A program made the position numbers and the translations under genes. The notes beneath the pieces were generated by a model. The model did not search any database, was not told the origin of the DNA, and saw only the letters and a program-made list of their open reading frames with translations. From Salinicoccus luteus DSM 17002 (GTDB lineage Bacteria > Bacillota > Bacilli > Staphylococcales > Salinicoccaceae): 64,000 bases of DNA. Positions 24,798-34,272 of this stretch are shown here, in pieces. The stretch's first letter is position 1; the number at the start of each line of letters is the position of its first letter. The stretch covers positions 1 to 64,000 of the forward strand of contig NZ_JONV01000006.1 of NCBI RefSeq assembly GCF_000712035.1, given 5' to 3'.

Positions 24798-25430
24798 ATG
24801 TATAACATCATACTGGTGGACGATCATCATATCGTCAGGGAAGGGATGAAGTTCCTTCTGTCCACCACGGAAAACATCAACGTACTCGAGGATTTCGGCA
24901 CGGGACAGGAAGTGCTGGACTATCTGGAGGAGAAGCATTCACATATAGACCTGGTGCTTCTGGATCTCGTGATGCCCGAGATGGACGGCATCGAAGTGAC
25001 ACGCGCAATCAAAAGCCATTATCCGGGCATCAAAGTGCTCGTGCTCTCCAGCTATACGAGTGAAGAGTACATCCGTCCGGTGTTCGCCGCCCATGCGGAT
25101 GGGTACATCATCAAGGAGATGGAGGCGGAGGAACTGATCGACTCCATCATAAAGGTGATCGAGGGCGAGAAGGTGATCCATCCGAACATTCTTGAAGTGA
25201 TCGACCGCGAGGGGGATATGCCCCATGAGAAGAATGCACTCTCGGCGCGTGAAGTCGAAGTGCTGCGGGAGATCGTCAAAGGGAAATCGAACAAGGAGAT
25301 CGGGGAGGCGCTCTATGTGAGTGAAAAGACGGTGAAGACCCATGTCAGCCATATCCTGAACAAACTTGAAGTTTCCGACCGCACCCAGGCTGTCATCTAT
25401 GCCATCAAATATAATATCGTGGAACTTTAG
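24798..25430 (+). CDS. NarL/LuxR-type response regulator, AirR/YhcZ-like
   Basis: A 210-aa regulator. The receiver has the acidic pair VDDHH, phosphorylated Asp56 (LLDLVMPEMDG), and the conserved Lys in YIIKE. The C-terminal LuxR-type helix-turn-helix reads LSAREVEVLREIVKGKSNKE and EKTVKTHVSHILNKL. It is co-transcribed with the GAF kinase. Possible targets nearby are bdbC (divergent, palindrome upstream) and its own operon; this is inferred. Confidence 0.9.
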   Translation: MYNIILVDDHHIVREGMKFLLSTTENINVLEDFGTGQEVLDYLEEKHSHIDLVLLDLVMPEMDGIEVTRAIKSHYPGIKVLVLSSYTSEEYIRPVFAAHADGYIIKEMEAEELIDSIIKVIEGEKVIHPNILEVIDREGDMPHEKNALSAREVEVLREIVKGKSNKEIGEALYVSEKTVKTHVSHILNKLEVSDRTQAVIYAIKYNIVEL

Positions 25431-25472
25431 AAAGCCACGGATGACGCCGAGTAAACCGGTTACAAATAGCAG

Positions 25473-25502
25473 TTTACAAAAACTGTTACAAGGAAGTATA
25501 AT
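25473..25502 (+). promoter_or_regulatory. promoter of the symporter gene
   Basis: TTTACA (25473-25478), 18-nt spacer, TATAAT (25497-25502). The -35 region lies in a short inverted repeat CAGTTTACAAAAACTG and GTTACAA occurs twice nearby, which may be an operator. Confidence 0.5.
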
Positions 25503-25535
25503 GAATCAAGGAGTTTCAAAGTCTGGAGGGGTAAT

Positions 25536-26825
25536 ATGAAAGTGGGAAATAAACTGACAATACAGATCATCATCGCCCTGATCCTCGGCATCATCGTGGG
25601 CTCGGTGCTCAGCCCGATGGGCGACCAGGGATGGGTACAGTGGATCGATCAGTACATATTCAACGTAGTGGGACAGCTGTTCCTGAATATGATCTTCATG
25701 ATGGTGGTTCCGGTCGTCTTCATCTCCATCGTCCTCGGAGTGGTCAATGTCGGTGATCCGAAGATGCTCGGCGGCATCGGCATCAAGACGCTGGCATTCT
25801 ATCTGGCGACTACGGCAATCGCCATCACCATCGCCATGGTTGTGGCGAACCTTCTGAATCCTGGGGAAGGGCAGTCCCAGCTTCTGGATTCGGAAGAAGT
25901 ATCAGAATACCGCGAGACGGAACTTGAGGGTGGATCGACAGGGGAAGCCATCCAGCAGGGATTCGACCAGACGGTCATCAACCTGATTCCGACGAACATC
26001 ATCGAGGCGATGGGCACGCAGAACATGCTTCAGATCATCGCTTTTGCGATCTTCATCGGCATTGCCATGATCGCCGCAAAGGACAAGTCCGCGCGGCTTA
26101 CAGCACTGTTTGAAGAGGCGAATGACGTCGTGATGTGGATTGTCATGGCCATCATGAAATACTTTGCAGCAATCGGTGCATTCGGACTTGTTGCGACCGC
26201 CTTCGTCCAGGCCGGATTCGGTGCCATCCAGCAGCTCGGCATGTACTTCATCTGTGTGCTGCTTGCGCTGTTCATCCACCTTGCAATCGTATATGGTTCT
26301 GTAGTCCAGTTCCTGGCGAAGAAAAGCTTCATCTGGTTCCTTAAGAACTTTGCGCCGGCGATGGGTGTGGCGTTCAGTACATCCTCCTCAAGTGCGGTAT
26401 TGCCGATCTCACTCGAGACGGCACAGGAGAACCTGAAGATACGCAAGAGTGTGTCGAGCTTCGTGCAGCCGCTCGGTGCAACGATCAACATGGACGGTAC
26501 TGCAATCATGCAGGGTGTGGCCACGGTGTTCATTGCGCAGCTGTCCGGGATCGATCTCACGATCATGCAGATGGTTACAGTCGTCATCATTGCGGTGGTG
26601 GCGAGCATCGGTACTGCAGGTGTGCCGGGTGTCGGCCTTGTCATGCTGGCCATGGTATTGACGGCAGTCGGGCTCGATCCGGCGGCGATCGGCATCATCA
26701 TCGGTATCGACAGGCTGCTTGACATGACCCGTACGATGGTCAATATTACGGGGGACGCAACGATTGCGCTCGTAATCAATGAGCAGCAGACACGTCGGGA
26801 AGAGGCTGAAAAAGCCGAAGCCTAA
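25536..26825 (+). CDS. dicarboxylate/glutamate:cation symporter (DAACS family)
   Basis: A 429-aa transporter with about eight membrane helices plus two re-entrant hairpins. Hallmarks are SSSSAVLPISLETAQENL (hairpin 1), PLGATINMDGTAIMQG (helix 7) and GTAGVPGVGLVMLAMVL (hairpin 2). These place it with GltP/GltT and DctA. The exact substrate (glutamate, aspartate or C4-dicarboxylate) cannot be told from the sequence. Monocistronic, with terminator at 26850-26897. Confidence 0.9.
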   Translation: MKVGNKLTIQIIIALILGIIVGSVLSPMGDQGWVQWIDQYIFNVVGQLFLNMIFMMVVPVVFISIVLGVVNVGDPKMLGGIGIKTLAFYLATTAIAITIAMVVANLLNPGEGQSQLLDSEEVSEYRETELEGGSTGEAIQQGFDQTVINLIPTNIIEAMGTQNMLQIIAFAIFIGIAMIAAKDKSARLTALFEEANDVVMWIVMAIMKYFAAIGAFGLVATAFVQAGFGAIQQLGMYFICVLLALFIHLAIVYGSVVQFLAKKSFIWFLKNFAPAMGVAFSTSSSSAVLPISLETAQENLKIRKSVSSFVQPLGATINMDGTAIMQGVATVFIAQLSGIDLTIMQMVTVVIIAVVASIGTAGVPGVGLVMLAMVLTAVGLDPAAIGIIIGIDRLLDMTRTMVNITGDATIALVINEQQTRREEAEKAEA

Positions 26826-26849
26826 GCCATTCTTATCACTAAAATTGAA

Positions 26850-26897
26850 TAGGGCATATATTGAACACTTGGTGAATTTCAATATATGCCCTTTTAA
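26850..26897 (+). terminator. Rho-independent terminator of the symporter gene
   Basis: AGGGCATATATTGAA with TTCAATATATGCCCT around a 14-nt loop, then TTTTAATTTT. Confidence 0.85.
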
Positions 26898-26986
26898 TTT
26901 TACCCGATCTATATTATTATATTAAAAGTGTATTATTATCGCATGTAAATTTTACAATACCCGAATTGAGTGAAAGGAAGAAAAGA

Positions 26987-27442
26987 ATGGATAAACAGAC
27001 TTTTACGGAGATGCTCCAGTCCAAGTTCAAGATGGTCAGGACAGAAGCTGGTTATACGCAGGACTCCATGAGTCAGACAATCGGGCTGTCCAAAAAGACG
27101 CTCGTACAGATTGAGAAAGAACGCATCCTTCCCAACTGGACAACGTGCATCTCGCTTTGTGCACTATTCAGGGACAGCGAAGTTCTGACAAATTCATTCG
27201 GTGGTGATCCCCTTGAACTTGCCCAGGTGATATCCAGAGGGCATTGTATCTACCCGAATTATGATGGTGAAGCGGTATATTGGGAGGATCTCGACAGAAA
27301 GAATGGATTCCGTCTGCAGTATAATAAAAGCAATAAGATATATAGAGTACTGAATGATGAGAACCGTCCGGTCCATGCTTCCTATATTGAGAGGGAAATC
27401 AGGACATACTTCATGAGACAGACGGATCTGCAGCCCGTCTGA
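26987..27442 (+). CDS. XRE-family transcriptional regulator
   Basis: A 151-aa protein. Residues ~10-65 form a Cro/C1 helix-turn-helix (VRTEAGYTQDSMSQTIGLSK followed by KTLVQIEKER). The C-terminal ~85 residues are unlike known sensor domains and include GHCIYPNYDGEAVYWEDLDR. Start at 26987 follows AAAGGAAG with 8 nt. It lies alone between two terminators, downstream of the symporter and upstream of yheB. Its targets are not deducible. Confidence 0.8.
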   Translation: MDKQTFTEMLQSKFKMVRTEAGYTQDSMSQTIGLSKKTLVQIEKERILPNWTTCISLCALFRDSEVLTNSFGGDPLELAQVISRGHCIYPNYDGEAVYWEDLDRKNGFRLQYNKSNKIYRVLNDENRPVHASYIEREIRTYFMRQTDLQPV

Positions 27443-27449
27443 TTCAAAG

Positions 27450-27476
27450 GAAGCACCGCAAGGTGCTTTTTCTTTT
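27450..27476 (+). terminator. Rho-independent terminator
   Basis: AAGCACC-GCAA-GGTGCTT followed by TTTCTTTT. Confidence 0.85.
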
Positions 27477-27518
27477 GGATTCATGTAGGATAAATGACAG
27501 GAGAAGGAGGGCTTTTTC

Positions 27519-28649
27519 TTGAACGATGGTTTTCAGATTATACTCATGGCCATGATCGGTGCACTGATCGGCGGACTGACGAACATGCTCGCCATACGCA
27601 TGCTGTTCAGGCCGTATGAAGCGAAATACATGTTCGGCAGGCGTCTCCCTTTTACGCCGGGTGTCATTCCGCGCAGGCGGGAGGAAGCCTCCGTAAAGAT
27701 GGGGGAGATCGTCACCAGGCATCTTTTGACGCCCGATGCCTTCATAGAGAAGATAAAGAGCCGGGAGACCCAGAATTTCATCATGCTGTTCATCGACCGG
27801 CAGATAGAGACGATCGAATCCGAAAAACTGACACTGCGCTATTTTCTTGAACGGATCAATGAAGGGCTGTCCGACAAAGTGGTGGAAGGCTTCAACGCCC
27901 AGCTGTCCGAGAAGGTGGCCTCAGAAGGCGAAAGGCTCTATCAGCAGGAGATCGGCGGACTCATCCCCGGGGATGCCATGGCTACGCTGGATGACAAAAT
28001 CGGCAGCCTGCAGCCCCAGATCACACAGAAAATAGAAGAGTACATCAATTCGGAGAAGGGGTATCAGGACCTCTATACGATGACCGACGAGTTTATCGAA
28101 CACAGGGGCAGGCTCGCCCGCTCGCTGAAATATCTGATGTCGAAGGAGACGATCGTACAGAATATACAAGGCGAGCTGAACAAGCTGATCCATCATCCGA
28201 AAATGACGGAGATACAGGTGCGCATCATCAACGACGAGTATGAAAAGATCAAGAACAGCAGGCTGGATGAACTCATTTCCGACAGGGACCGGCAAAGGTT
28301 GACTGAGAGCGTCTATGGCGTGCTCAGGGAACGTATAGATATCGAGGGCATACTCGATTATCCGATTGAGGACTTCAATCCTGAAATGTTCGAATCATTC
28401 AAGACACGCGGAAAATATCGGCTGCGTGACAACATCATAGAATACCTTGGTAAGAATACAGGCAGAATCGTCGAAAAGCTCCAGCTTGCACAGGTGGTCA
28501 AAAAGCAGATCGACAGTTTTGAACTCAGCCATATCGAAGACCTGGTGATGGAAATCTCGAGCAAGGAGTTCCGCATGATTACGCTTCTCGGCTTTTTCCT
28601 CGGTGGAATGATAGGAATCGTCCAGGGACTCATCGTTGTGTTTTTATAA
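27519..28649 (+). CDS. yheB: DUF445 family membrane protein YheB
   Basis: A 376-aa protein with one N-terminal and one C-terminal membrane segment and a long helical middle, typical of YheB. Conserved blocks are GGLTNMLAIRMLFRPYEAKY and PFTPGVIPRRREE. It starts at TTG (27519) 7 nt after GAAGGAGGG. The order yheB-yheA, followed by the yha genes, matches Bacillus and Staphylococcus. Function unknown. Confidence 0.9.
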   Translation: MNDGFQIILMAMIGALIGGLTNMLAIRMLFRPYEAKYMFGRRLPFTPGVIPRRREEASVKMGEIVTRHLLTPDAFIEKIKSRETQNFIMLFIDRQIETIESEKLTLRYFLERINEGLSDKVVEGFNAQLSEKVASEGERLYQQEIGGLIPGDAMATLDDKIGSLQPQITQKIEEYINSEKGYQDLYTMTDEFIEHRGRLARSLKYLMSKETIVQNIQGELNKLIHHPKMTEIQVRIINDEYEKIKNSRLDELISDRDRQRLTESVYGVLRERIDIEGILDYPIEDFNPEMFESFKTRGKYRLRDNIIEYLGKNTGRIVEKLQLAQVVKKQIDSFELSHIEDLVMEISSKEFRMITLLGFFLGGMIGIVQGLIVVFL

Positions 28650-28702
28650 GTCGGTTTTTTATGTTACAGTAGAGATATCTTTATAAAGGGAGTTTTTTAA
28701 TA

Positions 28703-29059
28703 ATGGCAGTTAATGTATACGATCAGGCCAATGCATTGGAAGATGCACTGCGCAACTCAGATGAATTTCAGAATATGAAGGACCTTTATGGTAAAGTGAA
28801 TTCCAATCCGGAATCCAAGCAGCTGTTCGACGAGTTCAGAGAAGTACAGATGGACTTGCAGCAAAAGCAGATGCAGGGTGAAGAGATTCAGGAGGAAGAT
28901 GTTCAGAAAGCACAGAAATCAGCAGAAGATATAGAGAAGGATGAAAATATCAAATCACTGATGGAAGCAGAACAGAAGATGAGCGAGCTCATCCAGGACC
29001 TGAACCGTGTCATCATGAAACCTATAGAAGAGCTTTATGGTCTGAACAACCAGAATTAA
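28703..29059 (+). CDS. yheA: YlbF/YmcA family protein YheA
   Basis: A 118-aa helical protein of the YlbF/YmcA group. It contains [20 protein letters not shown] and [16 protein letters not shown], family-typical. YlbF and YmcA of B. subtilis associate with RNase Y, but YheA itself is uncharacterised. It follows yheB by 53 nt and has its own terminator at 29067-29095. Confidence 0.9.
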   Translation: MAVNVYDQANALEDALRNSDEFQNMKDLYGKVNSNPESKQLFDEFREVQMDLQQKQMQGEEIQEEDVQKAQKSAEDIEKDENIKSLMEAEQKMSELIQDLNRVIMKPIEELYGLNNQN

Positions 29060-29066
29060 TTATTGA

Positions 29067-29095
29067 AGAGGTCTATTATAGGCCTCTTTCTTTTG
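29067..29095 (+). terminator. Rho-independent terminator of yheA
   Basis: GAGGTCTA with TAGGCCTC (one G-T pair), followed by TTTCTTTTG. Confidence 0.7.
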
Positions 29096-29122
29096 TGTTT
29101 TTTGGTATACTGAAAATATAAT
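29093..29122 (+). promoter_or_regulatory. promoter of yhaO-yhaN-yhaM
   Basis: TTGTGT (29093-29098), 18-nt spacer, TATAAT (29117-29122), 25 nt before the yhaO ATG. Confidence 0.5.
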
Positions 29123-29146
29123 GCCAGGAAAAGTCAGGTGAAATAT

Positions 29147-30331
29147 ATGGTTAAGTTTATTCATAGCGCAGATCTGCATCTGGACAGCCCTTTCAAGTCC
29201 CGATCCAAGATGCCTTCAGGCATCTTCGATGTGCTTATGGAGAGTACATACAATAGTGTCACAAGGATGATGGATTTCGCCATCGAGGAGAAGGTGGACT
29301 TCATTATAATAGCGGGGGATGTCTTCGATCAGGCGAACCGCACACTGAAGTCCGAGATATTCATGAAACGCCAGTTTGAACGCCTCAAGGAGGCCGGCAT
29401 CTTCGCCTATGTCATCCATGGGAACCACGACCCGCTGACCGAGGGTGTAAGGACGTCCTGGCCGGATAATGTCACGGTCTTCAAGGAGAATGTGGAAACC
29501 TATGAGATGATCACTTCGAAGGGGGAGAATGTATTCCTTCACGGCTTCAGCTATTTCCTGGATGACTCCTATGAGAACAAGCTCGATGACTATCCGGTGA
29601 ATACGATGAATGAAGGGATTCATATCGGCATCCTGCACGGCACCTATTCGAAGAGCCAGTATGGACAGGAGCGCTATACAGAATTCAATCTGGAAGTGCT
29701 GAATGAAAAGCTGTATCATTACTGGGCACTGGGCCACATCCATCAGCGGGAGCAGCTCAGCGACCTCCCGCCGATCCATTACTCAGGCAACATCCAGGGA
29801 CGCCACAAGAATGAGTATGGGGAGAAGGGCTTCCTGCTGGCAGAAGGGGATGACGTCTATCTCACCACCCGTTTTGTACCGGTACAGGAGCTCATCTTTT
29901 CGGAATATGAGCTGGAAGTCCAGTCGCTCGCCAAACAGGACCTCTACCAGTCCATCGTCGAATTCAAGCATCGGCTGAGGGAAAAGGGGCGGCACATCAT
30001 ACAGCTCAACCTTCTGTATGATGGGGAAGAGACGATATCGGATGCCGACTTCAATGAAGTGGTCGAACTGCTCAAGGAAGACGAAAGGGACCTGAAGCAG
30101 TTCATATGGATCGATGACCTCCGCCTCAAATATCTCACCCAGGACAACATCGCCCTGCTCAATGATATAAAGGCGACCCATTCTGAGAACAGGGAACTGT
30201 TCAAGGAAGCGGTGAATGCGCTGTATATGGATCCGCGGCTCAACAGATACTTGGAGCCTATCCAGGACATCGACCAGGAAGCGCTGCTTAAAGAAGGCGA
30301 AGAACGACTTAGAATGCTGATGAGGAAGTAG
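29147..30331 (+). CDS. yhaO: SbcD-like DNA repair exonuclease YhaO
   Basis: A 394-aa Mre11/SbcD-type metallophosphoesterase. Metal-binding motifs in order are SADLHLDSPF, IAGDVFDQANR, VIHGNHDPL, LHGTYSKS and GHIHQRE. It should act with the ATPase YhaN, encoded 7 nt downstream, as an Mre11-Rad50-like pair. ATG 29147 was chosen since AGGTGA lies 5 nt upstream. Part of a yhaO-yhaN-yhaM operon. Confidence 0.92.
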   Translation: MVKFIHSADLHLDSPFKSRSKMPSGIFDVLMESTYNSVTRMMDFAIEEKVDFIIIAGDVFDQANRTLKSEIFMKRQFERLKEAGIFAYVIHGNHDPLTEGVRTSWPDNVTVFKENVETYEMITSKGENVFLHGFSYFLDDSYENKLDDYPVNTMNEGIHIGILHGTYSKSQYGQERYTEFNLEVLNEKLYHYWALGHIHQREQLSDLPPIHYSGNIQGRHKNEYGEKGFLLAEGDDVYLTTRFVPVQELIFSEYELEVQSLAKQDLYQSIVEFKHRLREKGRHIIQLNLLYDGEETISDADFNEVVELLKEDERDLKQFIWIDDLRLKYLTQDNIALLNDIKATHSENRELFKEAVNALYMDPRLNRYLEPIQDIDQEALLKEGEERLRMLMRK

Positions 30332-30338
30332 TGGACAT

Positions 30339-33266
30339 ATGAAAATTATTGCTTTGAACATATATGGCTATGGAAAGATTACAGAAACTGAAATAGATAC
30401 CAATCAGCAGTTCATCCAGTTTTTTGGTGAAAACGAAGCCGGCAAATCGACGATGCAGTCGTTCATCCATTCCATCCTGTTCGGCTTTCCGACGCGGAAG
30501 GAACAGGAACCGAGAAGGGAACCGCGCATGCACAACCTGTATGGTGGGAAGATCACGGTGGAATTTCCGGATGAAGCGGGCCCGGTGGAAATCGAGCGCA
30601 TAAAAGGGAAGGTCCAGGGTGATGTGAAAGTCTATTTCATGGACGGCTCCGTCAGGGGTGAAGAATGGCTCATAAAGAAGCTGAACTTCATCGACAAGAA
30701 GACATACCGGTCGATCTTCTCCTTTGATGTTCTGGGGCTTCAGGATATCCATAAGAATATGACCGAAGACAAACTTCAGGAATACCTGCTTCGGGCAGGT
30801 GCACTTGGATCCCATGAATATGACGAGATGCTGAGTGCCATAGACGCCGAGATGAAATCAATCTATAAGAAGAACGGCACAAACCCTGAACTGAACCAGG
30901 AAATGGATGAAATTGCTGGCCTCAGTGAAAAGATCAGGGTGCTGGAACAGACGGAGGAGCGCTACAAGACGCTGATCAACGAGAGGCTCAAGACCGAGGA
31001 AAGCCTGAATGCCAAGAAGGATGCCCTTTTCCAGCTGGATATGGTACGCAAGCAGAAGATGAAGGAAGTCATGTACCATAAGGACATCAAAGACTGGAAG
31101 GCCCTTGAGGACAAGCTGAACATAGATCCCGTGGTCTTCCCCGAGCAGGGGCTTGAAAGGTACGAGACGCTGAAGCATCAGGTCCAGCAGACCGACCGCG
31201 ATATTGCGCTCCGGACCGAGAAGCTCAAAGTCCTGGAAAATGAAATCGACGGTGTGTCGCTGCCCGACAGGAACCGGCTGGCCTATCTGGAGGGCATCCA
31301 GAAGAAGGAGCCGGACATCAAACAGAAGAACATGGAGTATTCCAGACTCTCTGCTTCTATAGATACCCTGGAGGAGGAGATCGCCCAGCTCAGGCGGGAT
31401 ATCGGCTGGCAGCAGGAGCATCATGAAGTGGATGATTCGAATATCGTCAAGGAGTCCGTGCAGACGGTCCTTTCAAAGCTCGATGAGGTCACATTGGAAG
31501 AACAGTTCCTTGTACGCGAAATCGATCATCTGAAATCCGACCTCAAACAGTTCGATCAGGACATAGAGCGTCTGGAGCAGGAACAGATCAGCGATGAACG
31601 GATCCGCGTGAAGAAGGAAGTCGTTGAACGGGAGTTTGAACTGAAGGAAAAAGAGAAGATGTTCAGACTCATCGAGAAGGACTATGAGCGTGAGAAGAAG
31701 GAGCGGGACCGTGTCAAAAAAGGCCAGTCGACCCTGATCATAGGGATCAGTGTCCTCGCCCTCCTGATCGGCGTGTTCTATCTGATCAGCACCAATTGGC
31801 TGATGGGCGGGCTTTTCGCAGTGATTGGGGCCGGTGCCCTGCTGCTCCTGATGCTCACCAACCAGCGTGGAGACGATGCACTGAAGAACGACTATCAGGA
31901 TGAGGTCCGTGAACTCAAGGACATCATCGAGACGATAAAAAGGAACAATAACGTCGATTTCGACCTCAACGACGCAAGAGACCTCAAGATGGACCTGAAG
32001 ACGCAGAGGACGAAAAGGATCTCCACGAACGTCAGGCTGGAGGAGCTCAAGGAAACACTGGCCCTCAAGGAAACACAGCATGACTCACTGAATACCGACC
32101 TTGCGGCAATCAAAAGTGACCTGAAAGTGAATCCGGATATTGAAAACAAAAATATCGTGGATGCGATCCATACGATCAGGGAGATCAAGCAGAAGCGGAA
32201 CCAGATCAACAGGCATACGGTGGAAATGGACAACATCAACCGGGAGCTTCAGCAGTTCAAAAGGACCGTCAAGGATGACGTGGCGGACTTCGGTATACAC
32301 TATGATGACAGCACCATCTTCTATGATGTCAAAAATATGGTTTCGGGCATGTATAAGGATGAGGCGCATCACAATCGGCTGAAAGATCAGATCAACCTGC
32401 TTGAAAATGAAATAAAGGTGCTTGCCGAAAGGAACGAGGCAGGCAGGCAGGAAATCGTGCAGCTGCTCGACTATGTGGATGCGGAAGATGAGGAAGAATA
32501 CTACTATTTCGCAAGAAAACACAAAGAGTATCATGACAATATAGAACGCTTTAAAGAACTGAGTGAAAAGCTTGAAGAGGAGCACTTCGACTATGACGCG
32601 AGAAACGAGCTCTCCACATATCTCCTTGCCGATCTGAAGGAGGAGGAGGAGAGCATCGCGGAACAGATAGAGGACTTCAACAGAAAGCTGCAGGATGAAC
32701 AGAAGGTGCTGGCGGAGCTGAACTCCGAAATCAGTACGCTGGAAAGTGACGGCAAGCTGAGTGAAGTGAATCACAGGTTCGAGATGAAGAAGACCCTCAT
32801 CCGGAACCTTTCAAAAGAATACATGTCACTCAACTATATCCGCATCCTCATTGAAACGCATATCAAAGCCATCAAAGATGAAAGGCTGCCTGTGGTCATC
32901 GAAGAGGCGAGGAGCATTTTCGAGAAGGTGACAAGAGGACGGTATATCAACGTCGTCTATGACGAGAACGGCATTACGGTAAGGCATGTCAACGGTCAGC
33001 TCTTCCATCCCCTGGAATTGTCCCAGTCGACGAAGGAGATGCTCTATATCAGTCTCAGGCTGAGCCTGATCAAAGCACTCAAGGGATATTACCAGCTGCC
33101 GCTGATTATAGATGATGCCTTCGTCCACTTCGACAAGGAGCGCAAGAAGATCATCATCGACTACCTGCGCAATGAAGTGGATGATCAGGTACTGTACTTC
33201 ACATGCAACCTGGACAGCGCAATTTCGTCCTCACAGACGGTCAAACTTAAAGAAAGAGTAAAATGA
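30339..33266 (+). CDS. yhaN: SbcC/Rad50-like ATPase YhaN
   Basis: A 975-aa protein with Walker A FGENEAGKST (residues ~29-38), two long coiled coils, and Walker B LPLIIDDAFVHFD near residue 930, preceded by the signature-like LSQSTKEMLYISLRLSL. Unlike Rad50, the tip of the coiled coil holds no zinc-hook Cys pair but two hydrophobic segments (about residues 464-510, IIGISVLALLIGVFYL and GLFAVIGAGALLLLML), so the protein is probably anchored in the membrane. This is the known layout of YhaN. It works with YhaO. Confidence 0.91.
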   Translation: MKIIALNIYGYGKITETEIDTNQQFIQFFGENEAGKSTMQSFIHSILFGFPTRKEQEPRREPRMHNLYGGKITVEFPDEAGPVEIERIKGKVQGDVKVYFMDGSVRGEEWLIKKLNFIDKKTYRSIFSFDVLGLQDIHKNMTEDKLQEYLLRAGALGSHEYDEMLSAIDAEMKSIYKKNGTNPELNQEMDEIAGLSEKIRVLEQTEERYKTLINERLKTEESLNAKKDALFQLDMVRKQKMKEVMYHKDIKDWKALEDKLNIDPVVFPEQGLERYETLKHQVQQTDRDIALRTEKLKVLENEIDGVSLPDRNRLAYLEGIQKKEPDIKQKNMEYSRLSASIDTLEEEIAQLRRDIGWQQEHHEVDDSNIVKESVQTVLSKLDEVTLEEQFLVREIDHLKSDLKQFDQDIERLEQEQISDERIRVKKEVVEREFELKEKEKMFRLIEKDYEREKKERDRVKKGQSTLIIGISVLALLIGVFYLISTNWLMGGLFAVIGAGALLLLMLTNQRGDDALKNDYQDEVRELKDIIETIKRNNNVDFDLNDARDLKMDLKTQRTKRISTNVRLEELKETLALKETQHDSLNTDLAAIKSDLKVNPDIENKNIVDAIHTIREIKQKRNQINRHTVEMDNINRELQQFKRTVKDDVADFGIHYDDSTIFYDVKNMVSGMYKDEAHHNRLKDQINLLENEIKVLAERNEAGRQEIVQLLDYVDAEDEEEYYYFARKHKEYHDNIERFKELSEKLEEEHFDYDARNELSTYLLADLKEEEESIAEQIEDFNRKLQDEQKVLAELNSEISTLESDGKLSEVNHRFEMKKTLIRNLSKEYMSLNYIRILIETHIKAIKDERLPVVIEEARSIFEKVTRGRYINVVYDENGITVRHVNGQLFHPLELSQSTKEMLYISLRLSLIKALKGYYQLPLIIDDAFVHFDKERKKIIIDYLRNEVDDQVLYFTCNLDSAISSSQTVKLKERVK

Positions 33267-33277
33267 GGTGACTATAC

Positions 33278-34219
33278 TTGAATAACATATCCAAACTGAA
33301 ACCCGGAGACTCGGTGGAATCCTTCTACCTGATAAAAAGAAGCCAGCAAGGGGTCACATCCCAGGGCAAACCTTATATGACCCTGTTCCTTCAGGATCGT
33401 ACGGGGGAGATCGAAGCCAAGCTCTGGACCGTATCGAAAGAAGATATGGAAGTCCTGAAGCCCGAAACGCTCATCAAGGTCAAAGGGGATGTCATCGACT
33501 ACCGCAACAAGAAGCAGATGAAAATTGCCGCGTTCAGAACCGCAACCGAAGCGGATGACCTGAATGCCAAGGATTTTGTTGAGAAGGCACCGATTGATGA
33601 AGATACATTGTATGAGAGCATCATGGACTATGTCATCAAAATCGAGAATGGCAGTCTGCAGCGCATCGTCCGCCAGCTTCTGAACAAGTACAGGAAGGAA
33701 TTCCTGAGCTTCCCGGCAGCAATGACGAACCACCACGACTTCGTTTCAGGACTGGCGTATCATGTACACTATATGCTGAGGACGGCAGAGGCGCTGTGCG
33801 ACATCTATCCGTCGCTGAACCGCAGCCTGCTCTACAGCAGCATCATCCTCCACGATATAGGGAAGGTGAAGGAGCTGTCCGGCCCAGTGGGGACCACCTA
33901 TACGGTCGAGGGCAATCTGATCGGGCACATCGTCATCGCCAGTGAAGAGATTACGCGGGTCGCCCAGGATCTGAACATCGACGGTGAAGAGGTCATGCTG
34001 CTCAAGCACATGATACTGAGCCATCATGGAAAGCTCGAATATGGTTCGCCGAAACCACCGATGCTGAAGGAAGCTGAAATCCTCCATTTCATCGACAACA
34101 TTGATGCACGCATGATGATGATGGACAAGCATACGTCAAAATCGGAGAAGGGGCAGTTTACAGAGCGGATTTTCCCGCTTGAAGGCCGTTTCTTCTACCG
34201 TCCAGAATCGCTGGATTAA
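33278..34219 (+). CDS. yhaM: 3'-5' exoribonuclease YhaM
   Basis: A 313-aa protein with an N-terminal OB-fold ([18 protein letters not shown]) and a C-terminal HD domain: [27 protein letters not shown], and [16 protein letters not shown]. This is the YhaM/Cbf1 exoribonuclease of Firmicutes, which shortens RNA 3' ends. It starts at TTG (33278) after TGAGGTGACTATAC. Last gene of the operon, ending at the bidirectional terminator 34231-34271. Confidence 0.94.
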   Translation: MNNISKLKPGDSVESFYLIKRSQQGVTSQGKPYMTLFLQDRTGEIEAKLWTVSKEDMEVLKPETLIKVKGDVIDYRNKKQMKIAAFRTATEADDLNAKDFVEKAPIDEDTLYESIMDYVIKIENGSLQRIVRQLLNKYRKEFLSFPAAMTNHHDFVSGLAYHVHYMLRTAEALCDIYPSLNRSLLYSSIILHDIGKVKELSGPVGTTYTVEGNLIGHIVIASEEITRVAQDLNIDGEEVMLLKHMILSHHGKLEYGSPKPPMLKEAEILHFIDNIDARMMMMDKHTSKSEKGQFTERIFPLEGRFFYRPESLD

Positions 34220-34230
34220 AGCTGAAGACA

Positions 34231-34271
34231 CGAAAAAGGACTTGTGAGTTCAACTCACAAGTCCTTTTTCG
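34231..34271. terminator. bidirectional terminator
   Basis: CGAAAAAGGACTTGTGAGTT and its complement form a near-perfect stem. It lies between yhaM and the convergent prsA. Confidence 0.92.
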
Positions 34272-34272
34272 T

